Assembly: GCA_016926115.1 (NCBI GenBank)
Contig: JAFGPF010000060.1
Location: forward strand, 1 to 60,198
Direction: 5' to 3'
Length of the DNA stretch: 60,198 nt
Source: Dehalococcoidales bacterium
GTDB lineage: Bacteria; Chloroflexota; Dehalococcoidia; Dehalococcoidales; RBG-16-60-22
The notes below the pieces were generated by a model. The model saw nothing but the letters and a program-made list of their open reading frames with translations, did no database searches and was not told where the DNA came from. The position numbers and the translations under genes were made by a program. Positions 11,692 through 20,400 of this stretch are shown piece by piece; position 1 is the first letter of the stretch; every line of letters begins with the position of its first letter.

Positions 11692-11752
11692 TCCTCACGC
11701 AGCGACGATAAACAAGGTGGACTGGCGTCCCCCTTACTTTTTTGTCCTGCTC

Positions 11753-11980
11753 TCAGTCCAGTTCTTCCACCAGTCCGTGGACCATATAGCCCTGCAACTG
11801 GGAGACCACCTGCTCCCGCGGCAGTCCGGTAACAACGCCGATTTCATCCACGTTATCGGCGCCGTGCTCATAGATATAATCGAGGACTTTATAGCCGTCC
11901 GGTATCGCGGCGGTTGTCACGCTGAACTTCATCCGCCGGAACCTCGCCCTCCCCTCGCTCGTCAGCATATACCTGTCCAT
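11753..11980 (-). CDS. Small winged-helix-like protein
   Basis: A 75-aa protein starting MDRYMLTSEGRARF, with a helix-turn-helix-like stretch DNVDEIGVVTGLPREQVVSQLQGYMVHGLV. That pattern is typical of winged-helix DNA-binding modules, and a small transcription regulator is the likely role, but no family can be named with certainty. The ATG at 11980 has GGAGG 6 nt upstream; a longer reading to 12034 lacks one. It is transcribed away from the desulforedoxin genes, and the divergent promoter region lies between them. Confidence 0.62.
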   Translation of the reverse strand: MDRYMLTSEGRARFRRMKFSVTTAAIPDGYKVLDYIYEHGADNVDEIGVVTGLPREQVVSQLQGYMVHGLVEELD

Positions 11981-12074
11981 CGACTCCCTCCGGTACCGAA
12001 CAGGGTAGTACCGATTATACTCCCGCCACTGCAAATGTCAATAGTACTTTAGGCTTATGACGCCTGAAACAGCT

Positions 12075-12104
12075 TTGACAATACCCGTGCTTTAGGCATA
12101 TAAT
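12075..12104 (+). promoter_or_regulatory. Promoter of the desulforedoxin pair
   Basis: Both consensus hexamers are perfect: TTGACA (12075-12080), 18-bp spacer, TATAAT (12099-12104). The ATG of the first mini-gene lies 38 bp downstream. Confidence 0.8.
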
Positions 12105-12141
12105 TATTTAAGGATAAAGTCTCTAAAAGAGGTGATGCAAT

Positions 12142-12261
12142 ATGGCAAATCAGGTAGGCAAAAGGTACCGCTGCGCCAAGTGCGGCGCCGAGATGATTAT
12201 CACCAAGGCGGGCAACGGCACCATCACCTGTTGTGGCCAGCCCATGGAGCTGAAACAGTAA
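12142..12261 (+). CDS. Desulforedoxin-like rubredoxin-type mini-protein 1
   Basis: A 39-aa open frame (MANQVGKRYRCAKCGAEM...) carries CxxC and, after KAGNGTIT, an adjacent CC pair followed by GQPMEL. This is the full desulforedoxin (Dx) domain, which binds one iron through four cysteines. In other anaerobes Dx occurs free or as the N-terminal domain of desulfoferrodoxin, where it supports electron transfer to superoxide reductase. An AAGAGGTGA ribosome site lies 7-15 nt upstream. The strong consensus promoter argues that this very short gene is real. Confidence 0.87.
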   Translation: MANQVGKRYRCAKCGAEMIITKAGNGTITCCGQPMELKQ

Positions 12262-12288
12262 TCAACCCAGTTTGCGGGAGGTCAGAAT

Positions 12289-12432
12289 ATGGCAAGCCAA
12301 CTAGGTAAAAGATATCGCTGCCAGAAATGTGGCACTGAAGCATTATGTACCAAGGCGGGTGCGGGTGAACTCACCTGCTGTGACCAGCCTATGGAAGTGC
12401 AGGAAGCCCGGCCTATTCCTTCCTCGGACTAA
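12289..12432 (+). CDS. Desulforedoxin-like rubredoxin-type mini-protein 2
   Basis: A 47-aa paralog of the preceding gene (MASQLGKRYRCQKCGTEA...) with the same CxxC and CC iron ligands and the motif DQPMEV, plus an eight-residue tail (ARPIPSSD). GGGAGGT at 12276-12282 is its ribosome site. It follows its neighbour by 27 bp and shares its promoter. The pair is a tandem duplication; two forms may set different redox potentials or form heterodimers, which is inference. Confidence 0.85.
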   Translation: MASQLGKRYRCQKCGTEALCTKAGAGELTCCDQPMEVQEARPIPSSD

Positions 12433-12494
12433 GCCAAGCTTTCCCTGCGGTTGATACACACGACCGATTTATCACGATATCTTATGTACGTGTG

Positions 12495-12818
12495 TTATTC
12501 GGCTTTTTCCGGTTCAGGCTCAGGTACCGGTTCTGGTTCCGGTTCGGCTTTAGACTGAGCAACAGCCAGGTTCAGCTTTTTCAGCAGTCTCGCTTTGCGC
12601 CGGGCGGCATTATTAGCATGTAATATCTGCTTTTCCGCCGCTTTATCCAGGGCGCTGACGGCTATCGTTACCGCTTCCTGAGCTTCCTTCATTTCACCGG
12701 CAAAGATAAGTTTCTCCGCTTTGGTTATATCGGTTTTAACCTCGCTGCGGACAGACTTATTTCGCTGTTGCCTCCGTGAGGAGCCGCGTGTCCGTTTTTC
12801 TGCTGATTTACTTGCCAA
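12495..12818 (-). CDS. rpsT: 30S ribosomal protein S20
   Basis: S20 binds 16S rRNA during early assembly of the small subunit. The 107-aa protein has the family's basic N-terminus (SAEKRTRGSSRRQQRNKSVRSEVKT) and the conserved HANNAARRKARLLKKLN. It is longer than the usual ~85-90 aa because of an acidic, proline-glutamate tail (PEPEPVPEPEPEKAE). It lies 13 bp downstream of rel on the same strand. Confidence 0.92.
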   Translation of the reverse strand: MASKSAEKRTRGSSRRQQRNKSVRSEVKTDITKAEKLIFAGEMKEAQEAVTIAVSALDKAAEKQILHANNAARRKARLLKKLNLAVAQSKAEPEPEPVPEPEPEKAE

Positions 12819-12831
12819 GACCTACCTCCAC

Positions 12832-15042
12832 TTATTTTTTACTTGAGCCGCCATCCTTGCCACCGGACAGCGGTGACGGGGTACCGGCGGGGCTCTTCCG
12901 GGACGCATCGTCACCTATCCTGTTGACGCTGAGCACCCCTTTGACGGCTTCTATCTTCTTTAAAATATAACTCAACTGTGCCAGTCCCGTGGTTTCCAGG
13001 GTTAAGTATAACGTAATGTTATGACCGTCGCCGTCGGCGAGACTTGCCGAGGTTATATTTACCTTGTCCTCGGCGACGACGGTGGTAACGTCGCGCATCA
13101 GTCCCACCCGGTCCCATGCCTCCACCTGAATATTGACCGGGTAAAATACATCCCCGTGCCCCCACTCCACCGGAATCAGTCTCTCCTTTTCGTCCTCATG
13201 CTGAACGTTATGGCAGTCTGCACGGTGGATAGTAACGCCGCGACTCCGCGTGATGTAGCCGATTATCTTATCGCCGGGGACGGGATGGCAGCACTGGGCG
13301 ATATTCGTCACGAGGTCGCCGACCCCCAGCACCTGCACTGCAGACTGGGTCGTCCGGGACGGCGCGACCGTGGCTACCGGTTTTTCTTTCTCTTCCTCGG
13401 CGGCAAGCTTGAGGACAATCTGATGAGCGGTAACCGTACCGTTGCCCACCGCCGCCAGGAAATCGTCCAGGTTGCCGTAAGAGAATAAATCCGCCAGTAC
13501 CTGGCGCTCCGTCTTGATGCCGAGTCGCTTCAACTCTTTATCCAGAATCTGACGTCCGCGCTCGATGTTCTCCGTCCGCTCCTGCTTGTTGAACCACTGC
13601 CGAATCTTCGTCTTGGCGTGCGAGGTATTGACATAGCCGAGATTGGGATTCAGCCAGTCGAGGCTGGGTCCCCGGGGGGTTTTCGAGGATATAATTTCGA
13701 TAACGTCGCCATTTTTCAGCTGATAGCTGAAAGGCACCAGCTTACCGTTTACCTTGGCGCCAACGCAGCGGTGACCGAGGTCGGTATGAACACGATAGGC
13801 AAAATCGAGCGGGGTGGAGCCGCGGGGCAGGTCTTTTATCTCCCCCCTGGGGGTGTAAACGAAGACCTGGTCAATGAAAATATCCGTCTTGACGGATTCC
13901 AGGAATTCCTCGGCGCCGGCGAGTTCGCGGTGCCATTCGATAAGCTGGCGGAGCCAGGCGACCCTGTCCTCGAACTGCATGTCTTTTTTTTCGCCCTCTT
14001 TATAGCGCCAGTGGGCGGCTACGCCGTATTCGGCGACATGGTGCATTTCGCGGGTGCGAATCTGGATTTCCAGGGGCGTGGTGCCGAGAGCCATAACGGC
14101 GGTGTGCAGCGCCTGGTAGCCGTTGGGCTTGGGACTGGCTATATAATCGTCGAAGGCTTCGGGCATGGGATGCCAGAGGCTGTGGATAACGCCGACGGCG
14201 CTGTAGCATTCCGGTATGGTATCGACGAGCACCCTGAGGGCGAGAAGGTCGTGTATCTCGTCGAAGTGCCTGCCCACGGCAGCGTACCGTTCCATTTTCT
14301 GGTGGATGCTGTAAATATGCTTGGGTCTGCCCGATATATCCGCCGTCAGAGACACTTTTTCAAATTCTTTCTTTAAAAGGTTAATTGCCCGGTTAAGGAA
14401 TTTATCGCTTTGGGGACGCCGGGTATCTACCAGGCGGGCAATGCGCTGGTATTCCCGCGGATGTAAATACCGGAAGGAAAGGTCTTCCAATTGCCATTTC
14501 AGCTCCCAGATTCCCAGGCGGTGCGCCAGCGGCGCGTATATCTCCAGCGTTTCCTGGGCATTGACGAGCTGACGTTCCTTGGGCAGGGCGTCGAGGGTGC
14601 GCATGTTGTGGAGGCGGTCAGCCAGCTTGATGAACACCACGCGCAGGTCCTCCGCCATGGCTACCAGCATCTTGCGCAGGTTTTCCGCCTGCGTGGCGCC
14701 GTCTCCCGCGCCGGTGGTGACCAGCGAGACCTTGCCCAGCTTGGTGGTGCCGTCGACGAGCTTGGCTATCTCCTGCCCGAACCTGGCTTCAATATCTTCA
14801 ATAGGAACATCGGTGTCTTCCGGAATATCGTGCAGCAGCGCCGCCGCCAGCGAACTGGCATCCAATTGAAGCTCAGCGAGGATGTAGGCCGTCTGCAGTG
14901 GGTGTTCGAGGTATGGGTCACCGGAGAGGCGCATCTGTCCTTCATGCTTTACCGCGGCGAACTTATACGCTTCCTCAATGATGGACAGCTTCTCCGCCGG
15001 AAGGTATTCACGGGCCTTTTCCAGTAGTCTGGTGAATTCCAT
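12832..15042 (-). CDS. rel: Bifunctional (p)ppGpp synthetase/hydrolase, RelA/SpoT family
   Basis: It makes and degrades the alarmone (p)ppGpp in the stringent response. Of ~736 aa, the N-terminal HD hydrolase shows HEGQMRLSGDPYLEHP and LLHDIPEDTD, so hydrolase activity is expected. The synthetase region has RPKHIYSIHQKM, NGYQALHTAV and EIQIRTREMHHVAEYG. A TGS domain (VFVYTPRGEIKDLPRGSTPL), a CC-containing segment and a C-terminal ACT domain follow. The ATG at 15042 was chosen over one at 15093 because the shorter form begins at the conserved N-terminal helix and is preceded by GGGG. Confidence 0.93.
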   Translation of the reverse strand: MEFTRLLEKAREYLPAEKLSIIEEAYKFAAVKHEGQMRLSGDPYLEHPLQTAYILAELQLDASSLAAALLHDIPEDTDVPIEDIEARFGQEIAKLVDGTTKLGKVSLVTTGAGDGATQAENLRKMLVAMAEDLRVVFIKLADRLHNMRTLDALPKERQLVNAQETLEIYAPLAHRLGIWELKWQLEDLSFRYLHPREYQRIARLVDTRRPQSDKFLNRAINLLKKEFEKVSLTADISGRPKHIYSIHQKMERYAAVGRHFDEIHDLLALRVLVDTIPECYSAVGVIHSLWHPMPEAFDDYIASPKPNGYQALHTAVMALGTTPLEIQIRTREMHHVAEYGVAAHWRYKEGEKKDMQFEDRVAWLRQLIEWHRELAGAEEFLESVKTDIFIDQVFVYTPRGEIKDLPRGSTPLDFAYRVHTDLGHRCVGAKVNGKLVPFSYQLKNGDVIEIISSKTPRGPSLDWLNPNLGYVNTSHAKTKIRQWFNKQERTENIERGRQILDKELKRLGIKTERQVLADLFSYGNLDDFLAAVGNGTVTAHQIVLKLAAEEEKEKPVATVAPSRTTQSAVQVLGVGDLVTNIAQCCHPVPGDKIIGYITRSRGVTIHRADCHNVQHEDEKERLIPVEWGHGDVFYPVNIQVEAWDRVGLMRDVTTVVAEDKVNITSASLADGDGHNITLYLTLETTGLAQLSYILKKIEAVKGVLSVNRIGDDASRKSPAGTPSPLSGGKDGGSSKK

Positions 15043-15237
15043 TTTACCCCGCCACGAGCCGGAAACCGGGTGTACTTTTTCCTTTAATAACATAAATAGA
15101 GATATTTTCAGTATATCCCAAAAGGGGAGGTGTGTAAAATTGAAGGAGAGTAAGAGAGATTTCTTATATGGCTAAGCTGCGGATGATACGAGGGTGGTCA
15201 GGGTGGGTATAGATATCACTGAGGGGGGTGGTGAGTA

Positions 15238-15645
15238 CTATTTTGTTGCATACTGGGCTGATAGTAAGGTATCGATAAAGATAATCGGTTTATCCACCTT
15301 TTTAAAGTTCAGGGGCCCGTGGACCATTCCGACGGGGACGTGGACGGTGGTGGGGACAGTGATAACGTGCTTTTCCACTTCCGCCCCCAGTGAGAACTCC
15401 ACCTCCGCCTCGAACTCCTTGACGTTGGAGAAGTCAGCCCCGAGGAAGAAATAGAACTGCTCGAAGTCGTGGGCATGAGGTTCTTTGACCAGGATGCCGG
15501 GTTCGGTAATGTAGTGTATCCTGAAGGAAAATTCCGACCCGTCATAGTGCTCGGCGCCGTTGGCTATCACCACCGGGAAAAATCCGCCCCTCAATAAAAG
15601 CGGCTCTTTCACGAAATATTTATCATACTTGTTTCCCGCCATCAT
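15238..15645 (-). CDS. Cupin-fold protein
   Basis: A 135-aa single-domain protein. The first cupin motif is EPHAHDFEQFYFFLGAD, with two His and a Glu-type ligand; the second is VPVGMVHGPLNF. A bound metal is likely, but the substrate cannot be told. The ATG at 15645 has GGGAGG 7 nt upstream. It stands alone between rel and hisS and diverges from hisS. Confidence 0.72.
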   Translation of the reverse strand: MMAGNKYDKYFVKEPLLLRGGFFPVVIANGAEHYDGSEFSFRIHYITEPGILVKEPHAHDFEQFYFFLGADFSNVKEFEAEVEFSLGAEVEKHVITVPTTVHVPVGMVHGPLNFKKVDKPIIFIDTLLSAQYATK

Positions 15646-15741
15646 GAGATATCCTCCCTTTTTACTAAATAAGGTATTTGTCTGACCAATATTACTACTT
15701 AATCGGCTCGATTGAAAGACCCGCCCATAAGCGCGCCTGGC

Positions 15742-15771
15742 TTTACAAATACGGGGTCAATCCTGTATTCT
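15742..15771 (+). promoter_or_regulatory. Candidate promoter of hisS
   Basis: TTTACA (15742-15747), 18-bp spacer, TATTCT (15766-15771), 30 bp before the hisS start codon. Confidence 0.5.
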
Positions 15772-15801
15772 AGCCTTTAGAAAAGAATAGGGAGTTTCAG
15801 T

Positions 15802-17058
15802 TTGTACCAGGCAGCACGCGGCACGTCGGACATCCTCCCGGAGGAACAGCCCTACTGGCGTTACGTAGAGCAGGTGATTACCGATATCACCCGACTCTAC
15901 GGGTACGGGCGCATCGATACGCCGATTTTCGAGGACACGAGCCTTTTCCGTCGCGGTACCGGCGAGTATACGGATATCGTCCAGAAAGAGATGTATACCT
16001 TCGATGACCGCGGCGGCAACAGCCTGACGCTGAAAGCGGAGGGCACCCCACCGGTCTGCCGCGCCTATATCCAGCACGGCTTACAGAACCTCCCCCAGCC
16101 GGTGAAGCTGTACTATGTCTCCCCTATCTTCCGCTATGACAGACCGCAGGCAGGCCGCTACCGGCAGCACTTTCAGTTCGGCTACGAGGCAATCGGCGAT
16201 GCCGACCCCGCCATCGACGCGGAGGTAATCGACATGGCGTGGCGTTTTTACCGGTCGCTGGGACTCACCCGCATAACGCTGCAGCTTAACAGCATCGGCT
16301 GCAAACAGTGCCGTCCCGGCTATCTTGCCGTGCTTAACGAACATTATCAAAAATACGCCGGCGACCTTTGCGCCGACTGCAAGACGCGACTGGAGAAGAA
16401 TCCGCTGCGCCTCCTCGACTGCAAGCAGGCGTCCTGCCAGAAGATAGCGGAGTCCGCCCCGAAGAACACCGGGCACCTCTGCGCGGAGTGCGCCGAACAC
16501 TTCGATAAGGTGCAGGAATACCTGGGGCAGATGGACATTCCTTTTGAGCTTAATCACCGCCTGGTGCGTGGGCTGGACTACTATACCCGCACCGTCTTTG
16601 AAGTCCAGCCGGAGGAAGAGGGCGCCCAGAGCACTTTAGGAGGCGGAGGCAGGTACGACGACCTCATCGAGGAGCTGGGCGGCAAGCCCACGCCGGCAAT
16701 CGGCTTCGCGGCGGGCATCGAGCGGATAATCATCAATCTCAAGAAAGAGGGAGTAAGCGTACCCGTCGCGCCGGGCCTCCGGGCGCTCATCGCTTACCTA
16801 GGGGACGCCGCCATGACCATGGCGTTAAAGCTGGCGGCGGACCTGCGCGGGGCGGGCATCGGCGCGGTGACCACCACCGGCGGCAAGAGCCTTAAAGCCC
16901 AGATGCGGCAGGCAAACTCTTTGCAGGTGCCCTATACGGTGATAATCGGGGAGGACGAGGTGAAAGCGGGTACGGCAGTCTTAAGGGACATGGCAAACGC
17001 CAGCCAGGAGACGCTGGCTATCGGCGAACTGCCGGCAAAGCTCAAGGGTTCCGGCTAA
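15802..17058 (+). CDS. hisS: Histidine--tRNA ligase
   Basis: A class II synthetase that charges tRNA-His. The 418-aa protein has motif 1 around YGYGRIDTPIFED, motif 2 in PVKLYYVSPIFRYDRPQAGRYRQHFQFG, the histidine-A loop LVRGLDYYTRTVFE, and motif 3 in PAIGFAAGIERI. A C-terminal anticodon-binding domain follows. An internal cysteine-rich stretch (CKQCRPGY...CADC...CAEC) is the insertion seen in many bacterial HisRS. The start is TTG (YQAARGTSDILPEE follows), with AGGGAG just upstream. Histidyl-tRNA synthetase genes are commonly monocistronic, as here. Confidence 0.93.
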   Translation: MYQAARGTSDILPEEQPYWRYVEQVITDITRLYGYGRIDTPIFEDTSLFRRGTGEYTDIVQKEMYTFDDRGGNSLTLKAEGTPPVCRAYIQHGLQNLPQPVKLYYVSPIFRYDRPQAGRYRQHFQFGYEAIGDADPAIDAEVIDMAWRFYRSLGLTRITLQLNSIGCKQCRPGYLAVLNEHYQKYAGDLCADCKTRLEKNPLRLLDCKQASCQKIAESAPKNTGHLCAECAEHFDKVQEYLGQMDIPFELNHRLVRGLDYYTRTVFEVQPEEEGAQSTLGGGGRYDDLIEELGGKPTPAIGFAAGIERIIINLKKEGVSVPVAPGLRALIAYLGDAAMTMALKLAADLRGAGIGAVTTTGGKSLKAQMRQANSLQVPYTVIIGEDEVKAGTAVLRDMANASQETLAIGELPAKLKGSG

Positions 17059-17214
17059 ATATTAGCAACATATCGCTGCATCTTCATAATTAATTAACAC
17101 TCCTGTACTATCCTTTTTAGAGATACGGCGTTACAATAAATAAGGTAATATGCGGAATTTGAAAAGAAATGCGCCGATTTAGTTCAAATTATGTTAATTT
17201 ACCTTACGAAATAC

Positions 17215-17242
17215 TTGACAAATCAAGTGTATATGCTATAGT
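17215..17242 (+). promoter_or_regulatory. Promoter of surface-protein gene 1
   Basis: TTGACA (17215-17220), 16-bp spacer, TATAGT (17237-17242). Predicted transcription start is near 17249. Confidence 0.75.
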
Positions 17243-17250
17243 TATTGTGG

Positions 17251-17461
17251 AGTGTACCTTGCTAGAGGTACGCTTAGGAAGGAGGTGATGCGATGACTGC
17301 AGCCCGCAAGGGGAAACGGAGCCAGGGTGCTCTGAATATCGCTTCTAAGGGAATGTATCTCCACAAACAAGGAAAATAAAAGTCGAATGCCTGTTTGTGG
17401 GGGTATAGCATATTCAAAAAATAAACATAATGACTTAACTAAGGAGAAAATAAAAAAGTCG
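17251..17461 (+). promoter_or_regulatory. Structured 5' leader of surface-protein gene 1
   Basis: The leader is ~210 nt. At its very 5' end, AGTGTACC (17251-17258) pairs with GGTACGCT (17267-17274), a hairpin of the kind that stabilises abundant mRNAs. A second perfect stem, CCACAAACA (17361-17369) with TGTTTGTGG (17392-17400), spans the stop codon of a small leader ORF. No T-run follows, so it is not a terminator. Confidence 0.55.
17293..17379 (+). CDS. Putative 28-aa basic leader peptide
   Basis: An ATG preceded by an excellent ribosome site (AAGGAGGTGATG, 17279-17290) opens a 28-codon frame, MTAARKGKRSQGALNIASKG and a further eight residues, with net positive charge and no similarity I recognise. 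It ends inside the loop of the downstream 9-bp stem, so ribosomes finishing it would melt that stem. It could be a regulatory upstream ORF or a small protein in its own right. Confidence 0.5.
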   Translation: MTAARKGKRSQGALNIASKGMYLHKQGK

Positions 17462-20400
17462 ATGAAAAAAGTAATAAAGAAATATTGGGGTATAGGGCTT
17501 GTCATCATGCTTCTGTCCTCCCTGTTTGTCGCGGGCGCTCCGGTTTCTGCCGCAGACCCGTTGAACTGGGAAACGAAGACTGATGCCCCGAGCGCGCTGT
17601 TCCACGTGCTGGAACCCGGCTCCGAGGTCATTGATTATGACGTCGCTCCGGGCGGCATGGTAATGTATGCCATTACCAGGGCATATGCGTGCACGGCGGC
17701 CGCAGCCACCGCCTGGACAGATGGTGGTGACGGCTTGGCAGAGTCCTTTACCTTCACCTATGTCAATGAGAACGGCGTAGCCGCTCGTACTGGCACCGTG
17801 AGCATTCCTGCGGGTGCAGCTGCTGCTGCCGCAGGTACCGTCACGCTGCAGATCGGTGACAGCGGCGTTACTGACATCACCAATGTCGCCGCTACGGCAG
17901 TTGTAGCTGACGCTACTGCCGGTACTTTCAACCTGGTAGGTAATGCCGCTACTGTGTTAGCTACGTTCACATTTGCCCTTGCTATCACGGATGGTGCCGT
18001 TAACCCGCAGGCCGATGTCCTTTACCAGTCAACCTTCGGCGGCGGTATGTGGACGGCCATCACCGCCAGGCTACCCGTGGCTGACTTCGCGGGCGGTCTC
18101 GACTACGTGGCGATAGCCCCCGACGACCCGAACACCGTGGTTGTCGCTACCGATACGCCCACCGCTGCCGGCCTCGGTGCCGCAATCTCCGTTGACGGCG
18201 GCTCCATCTGGTCTTCAATGGGCAACATCACGAGCGGTACGGGCGTTCCTGCTACCGCAATCTATGACCTCACGATATCGCCCATGGTAACCGGAGCCTT
18301 CCGCTACGTAGCGATTTCCGGTACTGCCGGCGCTGGCCTCCCCGGCCTGTACTACTACAACTACGGCTCGGGCGTTGGCGCCTGGAGAAATGCATGTGTT
18401 GTGGGGGCTGCCACTGACTTCGTCGCCGGGCCGGTACTCGGCACCGGTGTTGCCGCAGCTTACACGAACGTGAGAACCTTCCAGTTCTCCAAGAATTTCC
18501 CGTCCGACTTCATGGGTTCGGCTGTGCTGGAAGAGGACAACGGCGCTATTGCTGCTGACGTTGTCGACATGCATATCCTTAGCTTCAACTCACGCAACTG
18601 GGACACCCCGGTTGCCGCCGGATACCCGATTGCCCTGGCTGCCGGTGCTGCCGCGGGTGGTCTTGTCGTTAACAAGGCCAGCATTGCCATGTATCCCGAC
18701 TACGACGGTGGTGACGAGGCAACTCGTATCCTCTTCGTCGGCGCCAAGATAACCGACGGTGCCGCTGAAGCAGGCGGCGTATGGCGCTGCTACGACAACG
18801 CTGCCGCTGCAAAGGTCTTCGGCGCAACTACCGCAGTAGGCGTCAGCAGTGTTGCCTGGGACGGCACGAACCTGGCCGCGGGCGCTTCTGACACCAACGT
18901 TGTCTACCGCTCGGCTGACCCGCTGGTCACCTCGCCTACCTTCCTGCCCTCGCGCAGCCTGAAGAGAATAGGCGTGGATGCCGTCGGTAACGACATGGTT
19001 AACCTCATGTTCGTCGGCGAGGTGCTCTACGGCGCCAAGCTGGGCGTTGCTTCCTGTATCGCCAAGTCGGTCGACTACGGTAACACGTGGAACGACTTCA
19101 CCCTCATGGACAGCGCGCTGACCACCATCGACGACATCTACTTCACCCAGACCGGCGACCCGTGGTATATCTCCGGACACGACAACAACGTTTCCGCTGT
19201 ATACCGCGTATCCATGTTCGCCTATACCAGGGTGCTGGTTGTAGACCTTGCCGCAGCAGGCAATCCTGACTTCATGTTGCGCGGTCTTCCTTCCGAGCCC
19301 GGCGTCGTTTATGCCGCTGACGAAGGCGGCACGACACTCTACTACTCTGCCGATGGCGGCACCGAGCGCTGGTACAGGCGCGGTTCCGTACCGGTCGGCA
19401 TGGCTGACCTGGCGGTAGAGAGCGCCCAGGTCATCTACATCGGCGATGCCGCCAGTGTAAGCGTTTACAAGTCGGTCAATGCCGGCTTCGTCTGGGGCCT
19501 GCCGATAAACACGACCATGACCGGATTCAACGCGGTTATCAACATGATAATCTGCATCGGTGAGAACAACGTGATCGTCGCCGGTAACGGCGGCGGCGTA
19601 GCCTACACCGCCGACGGCGGCTCCACCTGGACCAACACCATGGGTGTAATGAATGCCTTTGGTACCCTCCAGATAGCCGCTTCCGGCCTGGCTGCCGGCG
19701 ATTACCTCTTCGCTTCCGAAGAGGCAAACAACACCGTCTGGCGCTGCGAGCTCGGCCCCGGTAACCCGTTCGGCGAGTGGAAGTCAATGAACTTCCCGGC
19801 CACGGCGGGTCTGTCCGCGGTTACCGTGGCTGCAGCCAGTAACGAGGTCAACACCGGCCTGCAGTACTACAACGGCGTGCTCTATGTCCTGCAGACGGAT
19901 GTCGCCGGTACCGCTGCTTGTACTCCGGCTATTCCTGCCGGTACTTCCTACCTGACCCGTTCGGCGGCGGCTACCGTACCGGGTACGCATCTCGAACTTT
20001 TCTGGGGTACCAGATATGCCGAAGCCGGCGCACCTTTCCTCGGCCTTGCCACCACGCTGACCTTCAACGTATCGCCTACCGCCCTGAAGTGCTATGACGG
20101 TGCTTCCGGAGGCGTGACGCTGGCTGCTGTGGATACCGCCAGCTGGACCGGCATGGGCGTCAAATACTTCGATGACACTATCATCATGGGCGGACCCACC
20201 CTGATAGCCCCCGCCGATGGTAAGCGCATCGAGGTCATCGCCCCGATGATTGCTGGTATCGCCAACGTCAACTTCACCTGGAACCGGATGTCCAAGGCTA
20301 CCGGCTACTTCCTGTTCATCGCCCTGGATGAGGCCTTCACAGAAATGGTATTGGCCCCGATTCCGGTTGCCAGTGTTCTTGACCCGGTTTCCAACATCGT

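Noticed and set aside
11717..12052. Plus-strand open frame of 111 codons opposite the small winged-helix gene
   Set aside because: No ribosome site, low-likelihood composition; the minus-strand frame has a good start and a recognisable HTH-like pattern.
17278..17292. 16S rRNA 3'-end-like sequence (AAGGAGGTGAT)
   Set aside because: It is on the strand and at the spacing of a ribosome-binding site before an ATG; no rRNA sequence adjoins it.
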